Assembly (NCBI GenBank): GCA_027575765.1
Contig: JANBPT010000216.1
Span: 1 to 55,134 of the forward strand
DNA from: Tieghemiomyces parasiticus
Lineage: Eukaryota; Kickxellomycota; Dimargaritomycetes; Dimargaritales; Dimargaritaceae
Length of the DNA: 55,134 nt
Direction of reading: 5' to 3'
Shown: one piece after another, positions 12,574-23,070 of the stretch
Layout: each line of letters opens with the position of its first letter
Position numbering within the stretch: position 1 is the first letter of the stretch
Notes under the pieces: generated by a model
What the model saw: only the letters and a program-made list of their open reading frames with translations
Told to the model about the DNA's origin: nothing
The model's database searches: none
Translations under genes and position numbers: made by a program

Positions 12574-13258
12574 TCAAGGTTGGGTAGGAGGGGAAGGAGG
12601 CAGAAGATTGCCCTTGGTAATCTTCTGTTCTTCAATCGACTCGAACCCCTCGGCATCGTCCATTGGCTTTTATCCGTGGCCCATCCGTCTACATACCTCA
12701 TAATCCGTCAGGTCCAGAATTGCGCCCAATCCCTTACAATCACACCACACCCTGGACAGGTGAGGCTGGCGGAGTTTTAAAATGCGTTCGTAAACAGAGG
12801 CGATCGTTGGTGACATGTAAAGGTGGAAGACTACAATCCATACTGGGTCCCACGCTTTAATTTGTAACCGGCCGGGGGATATCGCCATGCTCTCCAGCTC
12901 ATAAACCAGCAAGAAAGCCCAGGGTCTGCACAGGAGCAGGTAAACTCCCAATCTTTCTACCATGTCCCTGTGCTCAGCAACATCTCTTCCCACTGTTGTT
13001 TGGCCGGCGACTTCGCCCTTAACCCGAAGGTTCGGGACAAACTGGGAAAGAATTTTATAAAAAAAACATTCCGTAGCGCCATTTCCTCATCTGTCCTGAA
13101 ATCGACTCCAGGGATATTCACTTCCTATCGGAATGCTCAGGGTCCAGAACCGCAATCATACCCTCAGCCAAACTAGGGTGCACGATCCGGCCCTTCCTAG
13201 CTTCCCATTGCTTTGTTCTCGTTGGCGACTCGTCGCTTCGTTCCCCACCCCTTCCCGG
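12574..13258 (-). pseudogene. decayed coding-like segment, unrecognised
   Basis: The minus strand reads like protein in three pieces. From 13258 to about 13124 comes KQWEARKGRIVHPSLAEG and MIAVLDPEHSDR. A frame shift then leads into VNIPGVDFRTDEEMALRNVF, later LLLCRPWAFLLVYELESM and KAWDPVWIVVFHLYMSP, ending LGAILDLTDYE with a stop shortly after. In the same frame it resumes as MDDAEGFESIEEQKITKGN and ends with a TGA at 12574-12576. The stop region would need a 30-nt intron, far below the 100-260 nt introns of this window, so decay is likelier than splicing. Codon third positions are AT-richer than in the intact genes. I cannot name a family; a lineage-specific gene or a transposon-encoded protein are both possible. 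Confidence 0.35.
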
Positions 13259-13448
13259 ACAGAATGAGTAACCGGCCGACGGTCTCAATGGCTCTTGACT
13301 AATTAGCTCAACTTCCCCACGGTGACGTTAAAGATGTTGGAGTGCAGGGAAAAATAAAATGAAAGCCAGTCCTTCCCGGGCTATTCGACGGGAAGATATT
13401 AATGGTTCGTGTTTTCCGGAGAAGGTGAAGGGGTGGCAAGTCAAAAAA

Positions 13449-13468
13449 CACACACACACACACACACA
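13449..13468. repeat. (CA)n microsatellite
   Basis: About ten uninterrupted CA dinucleotides preceded by an A run. Confidence 0.95.
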
Positions 13469-14442
13469 TACATTTCAATACTTCATTCCTTTCTACCCTC
13501 TCGCCCAGTCCTCTATTTTTAGAAGTAGGTGGGGAGCTACCGGGGCTTTGCATTCCGATCCGAACCATCGGGCGCATAGGCCCACCACCCAATTCGATTA
13601 TTGTTATTATAGAAGCAAGGGTAGCATTTCGGACTCTGTTCAACCCTTGGAGCGCACTCGAGCGGGGATTGTCCGTTCGCAGGTCTAGTCTTAGGCCAAG
13701 TAATCCAACAAAAACCATAAAAAAAGGTATCGCAGTTCTCTTTTGTCACGGCAAATATATTTCTGAATAAGATGCGTAAAGAGCACTCCCTTGCAGGGTA
13801 ACCTACCTGACGTGGGTCCGGTGGGGTGGCCCTCCCGCTGACCATGAAACAGCCGACGTAACCATGCCGTACATTCACCTCTACTTTTCTCATCACCTGC
13901 ACGTACTGACCTACCACGCACATCTGGCCCTGCGTCGTACTGGGACGTGGTAATCAGTCTACATATCTGTCCTCCTCAATATATACGTCGGGCAATGCGA
14001 GGGCCCGGCATATGTAGGGCGGCCTGTGCCTGGTGCAGGTCCTGCACGCATCGACCTGATCCCTATCGTGCTTAGTTTCCAACTATTCGCGAAAACCTCT
14101 CCTAACTAACCGGTCGCGAACCCTTGACACATGAATCTGCTGTAGAGTGTACGCCCACCACCCCCCGCCAGAGTAACATTCCATGGCAGAGACCTTGCTA
14201 AGGGTGCTGCCATTGCTGACCCCTTTTGTTATTCGACCCCTAGTGGTATTGCCGCTTACTGGACCATGTAGCAGACCAGGTTCCAACCTTGTGCCTTTTT
14301 TTTTGCTTTATGCATTGGGGCACTTGGTATCGAACTGGGTGGGTGAGTCCCAGATGAATGATTGCACCGCGCTACGGGCCTGTTGCTAAGCCGAAGCTAC
14401 TCGGGTCATTACTTAACCGATTCGAGGGACCCCGGGGCCCGC

Positions 14443-14448
14443 TATAAA
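14443..14448 (+). promoter_or_regulatory. TATA box of the UNC93-like gene
   Basis: TATAAA in a GC-rich setting, about 240 bp upstream of the chosen start codon at 14690. If used, transcription would begin near 14475, giving a 5' UTR of about 215 nt. Confidence 0.5.
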
Positions 14449-14689
14449 GTGGAGACTGATTGGGCTGACCGTCGTTGGCGGGACTCTTTCCTCGTCCTCT
14501 GACCTTTGGGCTTTTTTCTCTACTGGCACCGACGCCATTGGCATCCTTACAGTTCTATTATTACGGTAGTTGGCCATTTTTCTTAACGTGGAAATCGTAC
14601 TTTTGGTTAATTCTAATCCTTCGACGCGGGCCATAGCTCCGCCTACTCCCCTCCCCTCCCTCCTAGCACCTTCCCTCCCTTGCCCCACC

Positions 14690-16186
14690 ATGCGCTACCC
14701 GGCCTTCCTCCGGCCCTTTGAACACCTCTTAACCTGGGCGCAGACGCCCTTCCGCCAGCTGTTCCTCGCCGCGATCATCAACCTCTGCCAGAACGCCGCC
14801 TGGAATGCCGTCCTAGGGGTAGGTGGTGGAGGCCTCATGGACAGTAGTATCTCCGCCAAAGCCAACGTCGCAGGGTCCATCGCCGGCGGAGTCTCTGGGT
14901 TCGTCCTCGGCGGTGTCATCAACTACCTCGGCGTTCGCAATACCATCCTCCTACAGTCCCTCATGTACGCCTCCTTTATGGCATCCTTCGTGCTCTACGC
15001 CTACTGGCCCGTCGCATTCCCGGTGATCTTTACCGGCGCCCTCAAGGGCCTGGGCCTGCCCTTCGCTTACGGGGTCCAGTCGACCATGATGACAGCTTAC
15101 CCGCGCGACCACCGGCGGGGCCACTACCTATCGACGTTTTACCTCATTTCGTCCATCAACGGGATCCTGGGCGGTGGGGTCACTCTGGCCCTCAATATCG
15201 GGAGTACCTCACGCGCCCTCGGGCTTACCACCTACTATGTGGCCACCGTGGTAGCCGTTATCCCGCTCTTTCTGGCCCTGTTTCTCGTCCAACCCCATAA
15301 GCTCTGCAAAGCCGACGGGGCTAGTATTGTGGTGCCAAAATTTCGCGGCTGGGTCACCGAGACGCGACTCTTTTTGACGGTGCTGGGCTGTCTCCCGCTC
15401 ATCCTTCTCGTGCCTTACTCCCTCGTCACCCAGTGTTACTATGCCTACCAGTTCAACGCCTTTAATTTCTACCTGTTCACTATCCGCACCCGCGCCATCA
15501 ACTGCATGGTATACTACGCCAGCTCCCTCGTAGCCTCCTATGCGTTCGGATGGTTCCTAGACCACACGTTTAAACGCGCCCCACGTACCCGTGGACTGGT
15601 AGCCCTGGGCGCAATGCTCACCATGGCCCTCGGGGCCTACATTGGCGCCTACTTTATCCAGATGCAGCCGCGTCTCGCGCTCAACCTTCCGGCCCAGTCG
15701 TCACCAACTTTGGCCAGCCCAGCCGTTGACCAGAGCCTCATTGATATTACCAACTATGCCGCCTATATTGCCCCGCTGGTGGTGTTCATCCTGTGGGGCG
15801 CCCTTGACGCCATGTTTAACGCCTTCCTCATCTGGATGCTCTCCCTTCTTTTCCCGGCCACCGATACGTTTACCCACCAGCTCGGTTACCTCGTAGTGTT
15901 TCGGTCGGTAGGTTTGACCGTTGGGTGGGAATTGGACGCCGTCCGCATGTCCCTGCACACCCAGAATCTGGTCATGATTGGTACCACCGTTGTAGGTTGT
16001 CTGGTCGCCGCCGGCGTCCTGATATATTATGTGCGGCCCGCTAAGGACGACGTGAGTGAGTGCGAGTCGGATGCCACCAGCTTTCCCACTAGCGATACCC
16101 TTGCTGACACCCTGCTGCCTAAGGGTTCCACCTACGGGACTACCGATCCGCTACTGCACGGCGCAGTTAAGGCCGCTGAAGAATAG
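14690..16186 (+). CDS. UNC93-like (DUF895) MFS-type membrane protein
   Basis: Single-exon gene for 498 residues. It matches fungal UNC93-like proteins of the major facilitator fold: about 11-12 hydrophobic segments and an N-terminal block FRQLFLAAIINLCQNAAWNA followed by a Gly-rich helix (GSIAGGVSGFVLGGVINYLG). The later GLGLPFAYGVQSTMMTAYP block has the small-residue pattern of this family. The cytosolic tail (about 450-498) is acidic and Ser/Thr-rich. Fungal members are plasma- or vacuole-membrane proteins of unknown substrate. I start at ATG 14690 because it has a CCACC context and aligns with the conserved region; the open frame extends upstream to 14570 but that part looks like a leader. 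The gene converges on the CDF gene, with 345 bp between stop codons. Confidence 0.88.
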   Translation: MRYPAFLRPFEHLLTWAQTPFRQLFLAAIINLCQNAAWNAVLGVGGGGLMDSSISAKANVAGSIAGGVSGFVLGGVINYLGVRNTILLQSLMYASFMASFVLYAYWPVAFPVIFTGALKGLGLPFAYGVQSTMMTAYPRDHRRGHYLSTFYLISSINGILGGGVTLALNIGSTSRALGLTTYYVATVVAVIPLFLALFLVQPHKLCKADGASIVVPKFRGWVTETRLFLTVLGCLPLILLVPYSLVTQCYYAYQFNAFNFYLFTIRTRAINCMVYYASSLVASYAFGWFLDHTFKRAPRTRGLVALGAMLTMALGAYIGAYFIQMQPRLALNLPAQSSPTLASPAVDQSLIDITNYAAYIAPLVVFILWGALDAMFNAFLIWMLSLLFPATDTFTHQLGYLVVFRSVGLTVGWELDAVRMSLHTQNLVMIGTTVVGCLVAAGVLIYYVRPAKDDVSECESDATSFPTSDTLADTLLPKGSTYGTTDPLLHGAVKAAEE

Positions 16187-16531
16187 TGGATTGCGTATTG
16201 GTTATGTAAAAAAAAAGTACCCTTGTATACTTCGCGTGGAAATACCCGAGCATGTGCTGTCCAGTTGTACAAGACATCCTCCCTAAGCACAACCGTTCAT
16301 TTTGGCCGCACGTATCCATGTCGACTATTAATTTTAAGAGCGACACGTAGTCCGTGGTTTATGTGGACCTCCAGTCTCTCCTTCTCCTTCTCGCTTCCTT
16401 CCTTGCGGTACCTACCAATCAGGCATTTTTATAGCACAACCCTTAGCCAGCGGTTTCCGCGACGATTACAATGTCCCCCCCCTGTTGATACCTAATTCCG
16501 CTTTTAATACATACAATACAATCTCGAATGA
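16187..16531. other. convergent 3' region
   Basis: It lies between the stop codons of the UNC93-like gene (+) and the CDF gene (-). It should hold both 3' UTRs and poly(A) sites. No gene was seen. Confidence 0.6.
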
Positions 16532-17871
16532 CTAGTCCGACGGTTCTAAATTGACCTGAACTGTGAGCTCCTGGACCAGCGGCGTCAAATGTCCACGTAC
16601 CCGTTGGACCAACTCAGTCGGCCCAACCTTCATCCTAGACTGATCAGCGCGAATCTCCACCGACCCGACCAAGTGTTCAGGGGTGGTGGCCCACAGGCGG
16701 AAATGGTGATACCCGAGCACCCCGGGCCACCCCTCGACCTCCTCAAGCCGTTTGCAGGCCATTTGGTAGGTCTGCGGCGGAGCGGCTTGTAATAACAGAC
16801 GGCCATAGCGACCAAGGGAGCCGGCAGTGACGGCCAGAGTGGCGAGAGCCATGGCAATCGCCAGATAAGGGTCCAGAGTAGGGCTTAAGGGGTCTGAGAG
16901 GCAGGGTTTGGCGAGGAGGAGTCCGCCGACAAGGCAGGTGAGAACCGCAAAAGACCGACGCGCTGCAGCGTCGGCATTAGTTTCGGTGGGGTGGGTGGGC
17001 GGAGTTCCTATGCTACGGCGGCCCCACCAGAGTTCGCTGGCGAGGCCAGAGAGAATGGCAGCGAGGATGAGCAGTTGGCTCCACGGCGTTCTGGTCGTTC
17101 CGAAAGGAGAAAGAAAGGAGGGGCAGGTAAAGATTCCGAGTGGTATAGGATGGGTGGTTAGAGTGTAGGCCAGGGGGGGTGGTGATGGTCCTGGAACAGG
17201 TGTCGTTGAGCTGCCATGTAGCATGAGGAGAAGCAAGATATCCGAATACCCCTATAGTAGAGCGAAGAAGAAGGCGACCTGGGCTCAGAGTGAAAGCTAA
17301 CGACAACTACTTACCCTTCCCGCTCCAAATTCTCGTGGTGATGGTCGTCAAAACTATGGTGGTCGACGGGGTCCAAGTTATGCTTGACACTTTCGGTCAG
17401 CACGTGGACGGCCACGAATACCACGAAGAGCAAGCGGGCAAAAGTCAGCAGGACGGGTAACCGTTGCCAGCCGAATGGGTACTGTGGCAGTACCGGGGCG
17501 ACCCCAAGCCTCCGGCACCTGTCCAGGCCATGGTTTCCACTGGAGTTCAGGGTCGGATGGGCGGTGACCACCCGCCGGACGGCTAGGACAAAAAGGTCGA
17601 CAGCGTAGAAAATGAGCCAGTAGGCAAAGGTCACCGTAGCCAGGCTGCCGGTGCCTAGCCCCTCGAGCCAAATGGCCAGGGCGAGAGCAAGTTGCATCGT
17701 GCCGATGAGAACCAACTGTGAATGGCTGCGCCTGACCTCGCCAAGGAGAAGTCTGGCCGTGGGTGGCGATGCTGGGGTCGAAGCAACGTTATTCTGAAGG
17801 CCGGCGGCGTGGTGGGTGGGGCCGGAGGCAGTAGGCCGCTGCCGGGGCCCGCTGGGGGGCGATGTGGTCAT
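16532..17871 (-). CDS. Zrg17-like cation diffusion facilitator protein
   Basis: CDF-family membrane protein. Exons are 17315-17871 and 16532-17210, giving 411 residues; the 104-nt intron has a GG/GTAAGT donor and a CATGGCAG/C acceptor, phase 2. Six hydrophobic segments are visible: LVLIGTMQLALALAIWL, TVTFAYWLIFYAVDLFVLAV, LLTFARLLFVVFVAVHVL (preceded by the CDF-typical YPFGWQRLPV), SQLLILAAILSGLASELWW, SFAVLTCLVGGLLLA, and YLAIAMALATLAV. A short His/Asp loop (DHHSFDDHHHE) follows segment 3, and a cytosolic C-terminal domain ends the protein. Fungal Zrg17 pairs with an Msc2/ZnT5-type partner to load zinc into the secretory pathway. The HxxxD zinc sites look incomplete: FYAVD in segment 2 and ETNAD before segment 5 keep Asp but lack His, as in the non-transporting partner subunits. 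An upstream in-frame ATG near 18018 could add about 49 residues. Confidence 0.75.
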
Positions 17872-19611
17872 GATGGGGTGGCGATGGCTATTGGCAGACT
17901 GTGGCGGAGCTTTCGAATGGGTGAAAGGGAAGGGGGGGCGCAATGGTGGCGATGCGAGTGAAACGGCGCGGAAGGTCTGGAGAGAAAGGCAAGGAGGGCG
18001 AGGTGGGCCACGGAGCATAGGGTGCACAACATTAAAGCCAAGGTGGCAAAGAGAGGACCTTCATAGAATACAAAGGGCGCCCGTAGGCCCATAAACACGC
18101 ACACACACGCACGCACACCAGTTCCCCAGGTCACCCAAGGGCGAGAGGACCTTGGGTGCTTCCACCACTTTGACTCCGCCTTGCCTTGTGATACCATTGA
18201 TTCCCTATATGGCTGACCACGCCCAGCTGAGAAGTTGTGGACGTCCTTTCGCGGTGCCAAGGCTCACCCTTTTTCCTCAGTCCAGTGTAAGGCCACCGGC
18301 ATTGGACAATGCTACCCGCTGAGTAAATAAATTATGCCAACTGACTTTTAGGTAGGGGCCATAGATGTAGGCCTACCAACCCTATCAGCTTGGGCTGTGA
18401 CTGCCCCGACGAGGAGCGCTTGAAAAGAGTGGACACCAACGAACGACAGCGGCACACGGTATTGTCGGCTACCTTATGCCTTGATTTGCAACTGGGTGTT
18501 GTCTAGCTGCCGGGAGGGGTGTGGAAGGAGGCATGTCACTTGCACCTCCGGAGGTATGTAGTAGTCTGCGCCGTTGGATCGCCCAACCCATCTCCCCGAG
18601 CCCCAATGCGGGTGGGGATGTTCATAATGTTCACCTCACTGTACTCTCCAATCCATAAGGAGCGTCTTTTAGGGGGGAGGGGTTCCTCATGCAAGGCAAG
18701 GGTTGAGGGTGAGGGGCCACCAACGCAAGGCATTCGCAGTCCAGAACCAGCCATCCCCTGCGTTGCCGTGGAGCTGTAGGCGTCGGACCTACACCTTAAG
18801 ACGCAGGGCCGAGCGTGGATGGTGCGAGGCTGTTCGCCGCTGCGCTATAACTTGTCGGCGCGGTGGCCTGACCTGCTGCCGGGCCTCACGCCTTGGGGGT
18901 GCTGGACTCCCGTCAGGTCCATGCTGCCGTCAATGCCAAGCCCTGGGGCCCCCTATTTAGACGGGTCCCCGTGATCCTCAGCCCCTTCGATGGAAACAAT
19001 ACCGGCTGTTGCACCAGCCGCAGGATAGGCGCCCAAGAGCTGCTGCGCACCCGCCGACCCGGACAGGGCGGCAGATGATTGGCTTGCGGGGTCTGCAGCA
19101 GGGCGGAGGAAGGCTGGCCCCTTATCAGCAGCAATGTTGGTAGGACAGGTGGCATGGCCAAGCGGCCTCCGCCGCGTACAAGCGCAGAAGGCGCTCTAAC
19201 GGACAGCTGGGCGTGAAGAAGGGGGAGGCATTGGCCGCTTTCAGACCACGGTGAATCCTCTTTCCTTTCCTAGTGCCTTCACACACTCATATTGTCCTTC
19301 TGCTCCACCTCCACCGGGTACGCTTATTGGTATGTTTTTTTTGCCTTTGGAGGTCTACCTGTACGACGGTGGTTTCCATGCCAAGCCACGCCGGATCCCG
19401 CTCTCCCCATCTTCACCATAGACTATAAAAGTATGGGTCGCCCTAATCCAGGCATTGGTATTCTTCTCCTGCACACCTACGCTTTGTCTGCCCTCTCTCT
19501 CATATTCGCCTGTGCCCGGACTCCCCTGCCGTTTCTCTCGCCTCGCCCTGTCCTACCGCTCTGCCCTATATATATTCCCCTTTCAAACCTCCTTCTCCTC
19601 CCGTATCTACC
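17872..19611. other. divergent intergenic region
   Basis: It lies between the CDF gene (-) and the LITAF gene (+). Contents: a possible N-terminal extension of the CDF gene (to about 18018), a short CA/CG-rich run near 18093-18118, and the LITAF promoter at the right end. Frames at 18.5-19.2 kb carry no recognisable domain. Confidence 0.5.
19424..19430 (+). promoter_or_regulatory. TATA box of the LITAF-domain gene
   Basis: TATAAAA about 182 bp upstream of the start codon at 19612. A second, weaker TATATATA stretch lies near 19566-19573. Confidence 0.5.
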
Positions 19612-20088
19612 ATGGCCGACCACCAGCCCCAGGACGTGAAGCGCGCCCCCGAGCCCTCCGCTACCATGCCCACGCCCTACGGCGAGGCCTCGTCGCTCCA
19701 CGCCACGCCGATTACTGAGGCGGTCCCGCCCATGGACCCCCCGGCCTACCAACCCTCCCAGCACGACACCACCGAGTCGGTCGCCAAGGATACCGAAGCC
19801 TTCCGGGCTGCCCAGCCAGCTCTGCACCATACGGCTACCGACATTTCCCGTCAGAACCCCAACATGATTGTGCGGAACCAGCCCATCGTTGTCCATTGCC
19901 CCAAATGTCAGACCACCGTCACTTCGGTCATCGTGCCCAAGACCGGCACCAAGGGTGGTATCGCTGCCCTTATCACTTGCCTGGTCTGCTGGCCCGTGTT
20001 CTGGATCCCCCTGGTCATGGACAGCTGCAAGGATGAGGTCCACCTCTGCCCAACCTGTAAGCAGGAACTCGGCCGGATTCCCGCCTAA
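19612..20088 (+). CDS. LITAF-domain (SIMPLE-like) protein
   Basis: Single-exon gene for 158 residues with a classical LITAF domain. There is an N-terminal CxxC (Cys96, Cys99), a hydrophobic membrane-inserted stretch (about 117-137, GIAALITCLVCWPVFWIPLV), and a C-terminal HLCPTC pair (Cys146, Cys149). The two CxxC knuckles bind one zinc ion and the hydrophobic part anchors the protein monotopically to endosomal/lysosomal membranes. The Pro-rich N-terminus contains PPAY (43-46), a PPxY motif recognised by WW domains of Nedd4/Rsp5-type ubiquitin ligases. An endosomal sorting role is therefore inferred from the family. The ATG at 19612 has an ACC context and follows a CT-rich leader. Neighbours give no functional hint. 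Confidence 0.93.
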   Translation: MADHQPQDVKRAPEPSATMPTPYGEASSLHATPITEAVPPMDPPAYQPSQHDTTESVAKDTEAFRAAQPALHHTATDISRQNPNMIVRNQPIVVHCPKCQTTVTSVIVPKTGTKGGIAALITCLVCWPVFWIPLVMDSCKDEVHLCPTCKQELGRIPA

Positions 20089-20968
20089 GTCCGGGTCAAG
20101 CACCGGTCTTGGCACCGAATGGCACCTCACACCCCTGGGCCTCTTTTCATCCGTCCTTCAACCCCACCACACCCCTCATCTCCCCAAACGGTGTGCCCAC
20201 TAGTGACCCCATGTTTTACTCCGCTCCATTTCACTACTCATACTCCCGGTAGCCACACCTTGCCACACTCCCCACGCACGTCACGGCGCTGTCTCTTTTC
20301 ATTATTATATTGTCCTTGTACACTTGGCATCCTATCTTCGCTCTGCCTTTTCTTTCCGACGCTCTCGCCGGCCCGCTTACGTTATGTTCTATCTGTGTTC
20401 TCTATATCTCGTATTAGCTATCACTAAACTGCCTTCATGATCCAAAAAGTGTGTGAGCTGACCTGCCCATAGCGCTGCCTTTTAAGTCGTCAACCACTCA
20501 AGAGTCCGGTCGGGACGCAGGTCGAAAGTATGCCAGCCAAGCCAGAGTCTTGATGCGTGTTGGTTTCAGCGCGGTGCAGTACCCAGATAACTTAATATAG
20601 AATCCCACCACTCCTTCATGAACGGTCCACACTTTTGCCTTGTCCTGTACAATTCTAATGCTCCAAACCTGCTATGTCCTCTAACCGAGCACAATATGCA
20701 GGTCATCATTTCCCAACCACGTTCCCAGAATCCACACTACCAAAGCCGCCCGCTCCTAATAACCAATTGCATCAATGGGATCTTCCATTGTCATTCCCAC
20801 CACCATTTCTAAGTGGCGAATATCATTTTGTGAAGGATACATTTCACCCACATTAGGCCTTTTTCTGATCCGTGTCCTTCCAGTTCAAAATCGAATTAAA
20901 TAGGAAACATCACTGGTAAAGAGGGAGGATAGCAGGAAGGGCGTGTAGATCATACTAGTGTAAAGTGC
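20089..20968. other. 3' region of the LITAF gene and spacer
   Basis: The first 350 bp is CT-rich and probably the LITAF 3' UTR. The remainder shows only short frames and no motif. Confidence 0.5.
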
Positions 20969-21471
20969 TTACAATATATTCCCATAACATGGGCGTATTG
21001 GCCTCTCCCTTAGCACCACATCCTGGGGTGAGCCCAACGCGGAATACATATACCGTGGATCAGGGTTGCCGCCTCTATCAATGGTTAACATAAGTGGCCC
21101 TCGATTAGGCTGGCTGGAGGGTGGCTGTGACCGCCCCTGCAACAGGCCTACAAGCACGTAATCACCTGTACCCGGGCTCCGCACAAGTGGTCGGCCGCAC
21201 CGCCAGGGCTCGGATCCGGTCTTGGTCGACGGCCTTCACCTAGTACCACTTCTTCAGAGGTAAGATGGACGGCCACACCATCGTGGCAGGATAAGATGGG
21301 ATACACGGAGGCGGGCCCTTGCGTCAACCAGTCCGCCGTAAGGAGCAAGTAAGCGGCCAGATTACCAGCAACTACGTGAGTTCTGGTCCGGAGTGCAGGC
21401 TGCTGAAAGCCGCAGGGCTGATGGGTAGCGTAGGGCAAAGGGGAGCTTGGCTGCTCGCCGCCCAGCCCCAC
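20969..21471 (-). other. coding-like minus-strand frames, unrecognised
   Basis: Two overlapping minus-strand frames look protein-like. The upstream one (21148-21471) includes LTADWLTQGPASVYPILSC and VAVHLTSEEVVLGEGRR. The downstream one (20969-21216) includes GDYVLVGLLQGRSQPPS and GPLMLTIDRGGNPDPRYMYS. They are in different frames and overlap around 21150-21216, as a single frameshift in one older reading frame would produce. I recognise no family and no clear splice pair joins them. It could equally be chance openness of GC-rich DNA. Confidence 0.2.
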
Positions 21472-22165
21472 GTCTTTCGTTTTCTTTCTTTAGCCTAGGG
21501 TCGTGCGATACTTAGTTGGATCTAGGTGCACCCTGTCTAGAAGAAGGAACTAGACTCGGGGTTCGGACGTGCAGTAGCACTGCGTACTAAGCACCAGTTG
21601 GACAGGGAACCTGGCCCAGAGTCGGGGTTGGTCGTTCGGCATCCGTGTCAAGCGGCGTTGGGTAGGGGATGGTGGTCGCTAGTACTGGAGGCTAGGTGTT
21701 GCATGCCCAGAGGACCCCGACGGGAAGTAGACTACAGGGGCTAGGTACGAAAAAAAAAAGAGAGCTGGAGCAGGTAGGGTGGCTCTGAACGGGTTGTAAG
21801 GGTGGCAGCAGTCGAGGCGGCAACCATCCCTGCATCACAGTGCAGCCGATCAACTCAATTAGGCGCGGTGGAGTTCTGACCTGGTAGGCCGTGGGCCGCC
21901 ATTAGAACTGCCCACCACCGCCTGGGGGATCTTGGGGGTTGGATAGGCAGGTCCGCAAGAGGTGTCGCAGCCCCCAAAGGGCCATTATTGTCGTTAGATT
22001 AAGGTGTGTTTATGGTGCATTGATACATGGAATACAGTGGGGAATACGGGGGCGCATTAAACGGACAGTTTGGACGGGACAATATGCATAGGAAAAATGC
22101 TAACAGGTGATATGTATAGAGAAAAAATAATAATATATATATATGTATATATATACAGGGTGTGA
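21472..22165. other. intergenic, no gene recognised
   Basis: Spacer ending in an A/T-rich tract and the (TA)n repeat at the 3' end of the coiled-coil gene. No protein or RNA motif was seen. Confidence 0.5.
22133..22155. repeat. imperfect (TA)n microsatellite
   Basis: TA repeat with one interruption (TATATGTATATA), immediately downstream of the stop codon of the coiled-coil gene, so probably in its 3' UTR. Confidence 0.85.
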
Positions 22166-23070
22166 TTACATAGCCGCAGGCGCAGTCACCGGGACATGGC
22201 TGGGGCCGGCCGCCAATTTCGCGCGCAGGAGGCCACGCTCCTCAATGCGGACCCCGAGGCGCTCTCTGGTCACCATCATCTGGCGGTTGAGGACATCAAG
22301 TCGCTCACTGACGTCCAAGCGGGCAATGCTGGCGGCCGTGGTCGCCTGGCGGATGGATACGGACTGGCCCACCTTGCCACGTCGGGCGTTCAGTCGTGCA
22401 CTGAGTGCCTGCATCCGGTCGCCGACGCGCTCAAGTCGCTCGGCGCTCTCCCGGCAGACATTGATGGCTGTGGTGAGCGAAATATCCTCGGTAGGACGGG
22501 GGGCTGCCACCGGCAGAGGATTTACAGAGAGGGTCTCCACCAGCAGGGTATCTACAGGGAGGGTCTCTATCGGCAGGGTATTTACAGGGAGCGTCTCTAC
22601 CAGCAGGATCTCCACAGGGAGGGTTTCCATCGGCAGGGTATTTACAGGGAGGGTCTCCGCCGGCAGAGCAGCAGGGGAGGGGCAGGGCGGGGTGGGGGGA
22701 CAGGCTGGCTGTTCGGCGAGGGGCGGGCTGATTGGGCTTGCGGCCAGCGCCGTTTCCATGGAGGAAGCCTTCTCGTCCTCCGAAGCCACCAAGGTGGCAT
22801 CAGACCACCGGTGCTTCAAATCGGTCGGGTCTGGGCGCGCCTTGTGCGTAGAAAGCGTCTGGCGAGTAGCGTGCAGTCCCTTCTTGAGGGACTTGGCGAC
22901 TGGAGGTATGAGTCACAACGTGAGGCAAACCAAGTAGGCAGGGCAGAGTTAGCACCAGCCGCGCAGACGGGTTGGAATGATGCCCCAGCGGGGGATTCCC
23001 CAGGTCTGATCAACCTATTCCAGAGGAGTGACTTACCTTTGCGAAGGGCCGTCTTGGCTTTGATAAACAT
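22166..23070 (-). CDS. unrecognised coiled-coil protein with pentapeptide repeats
   Basis: Exon model: 23037-23070 (11 codons plus one base) and 22166-22899. The 137-nt intron has an AAAG/GTAAGT donor and a CCTCCAG acceptor; total 768 nt, 255 residues. The N-terminus (MFIKAKTALRKVAKSLKKGL) is a basic, amphipathic helix that could bind membrane or target mitochondria. A Ser/Pro-rich part follows. Then come ten consecutive pentapeptides (ETLPV, NTLPM, ETLPV, EILLV and so on) encoded by 15-bp units. The C-terminal 100 residues are a heptad-rich helix (for example AERLERVGDRMQALSARLNA and RLDVLNRQMMVTRERLG). I recognise no family. The clean splice and phase closure, plus order in the repeats only at protein level, argue that it is real. 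A cytoplasmic adaptor or scaffold is a guess. Confidence 0.65.
22508..22657 (-). repeat. ten tandem 15-bp units encoding xTLPV pentapeptides
   Basis: Within the coiled-coil gene. Units differ at single positions (Glu/Asn/Asp first, Val/Met/Ile last), so the array is diverged and old or under selection. Pairs of units form an approximate 30-bp higher-order period. Confidence 0.85.

Larger units (their letters stand above)
13259..14689. other. intergenic, 5' side of the UNC93-like gene
   Basis: It contains a (CA)n tract (13449-13468) and a TATA element (14443-14448). On the minus strand at about 13.8-14.0 kb there are stop-free stretches of unclear meaning that could belong to the decayed segment at 12574-13258. 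No recognisable gene. Confidence 0.4.

Noticed and set aside
12600..12627. Perfect 9-bp inverted repeat (CAGAAGATT ... AATCTTCTG)
   Set aside because: A single short hairpin without a U-tract or a partner element. It lies inside the decayed coding-like segment and needs no separate explanation.
17214..17306. Hydrophobic frame (VAFFFALL, stop, GYSDILLLMLHG) inside the CDF intron as an extra membrane helix
   Set aside because: It contains a stop and its phase does not match the donor. The chosen acceptor gives an exact phase and already yields six helices.
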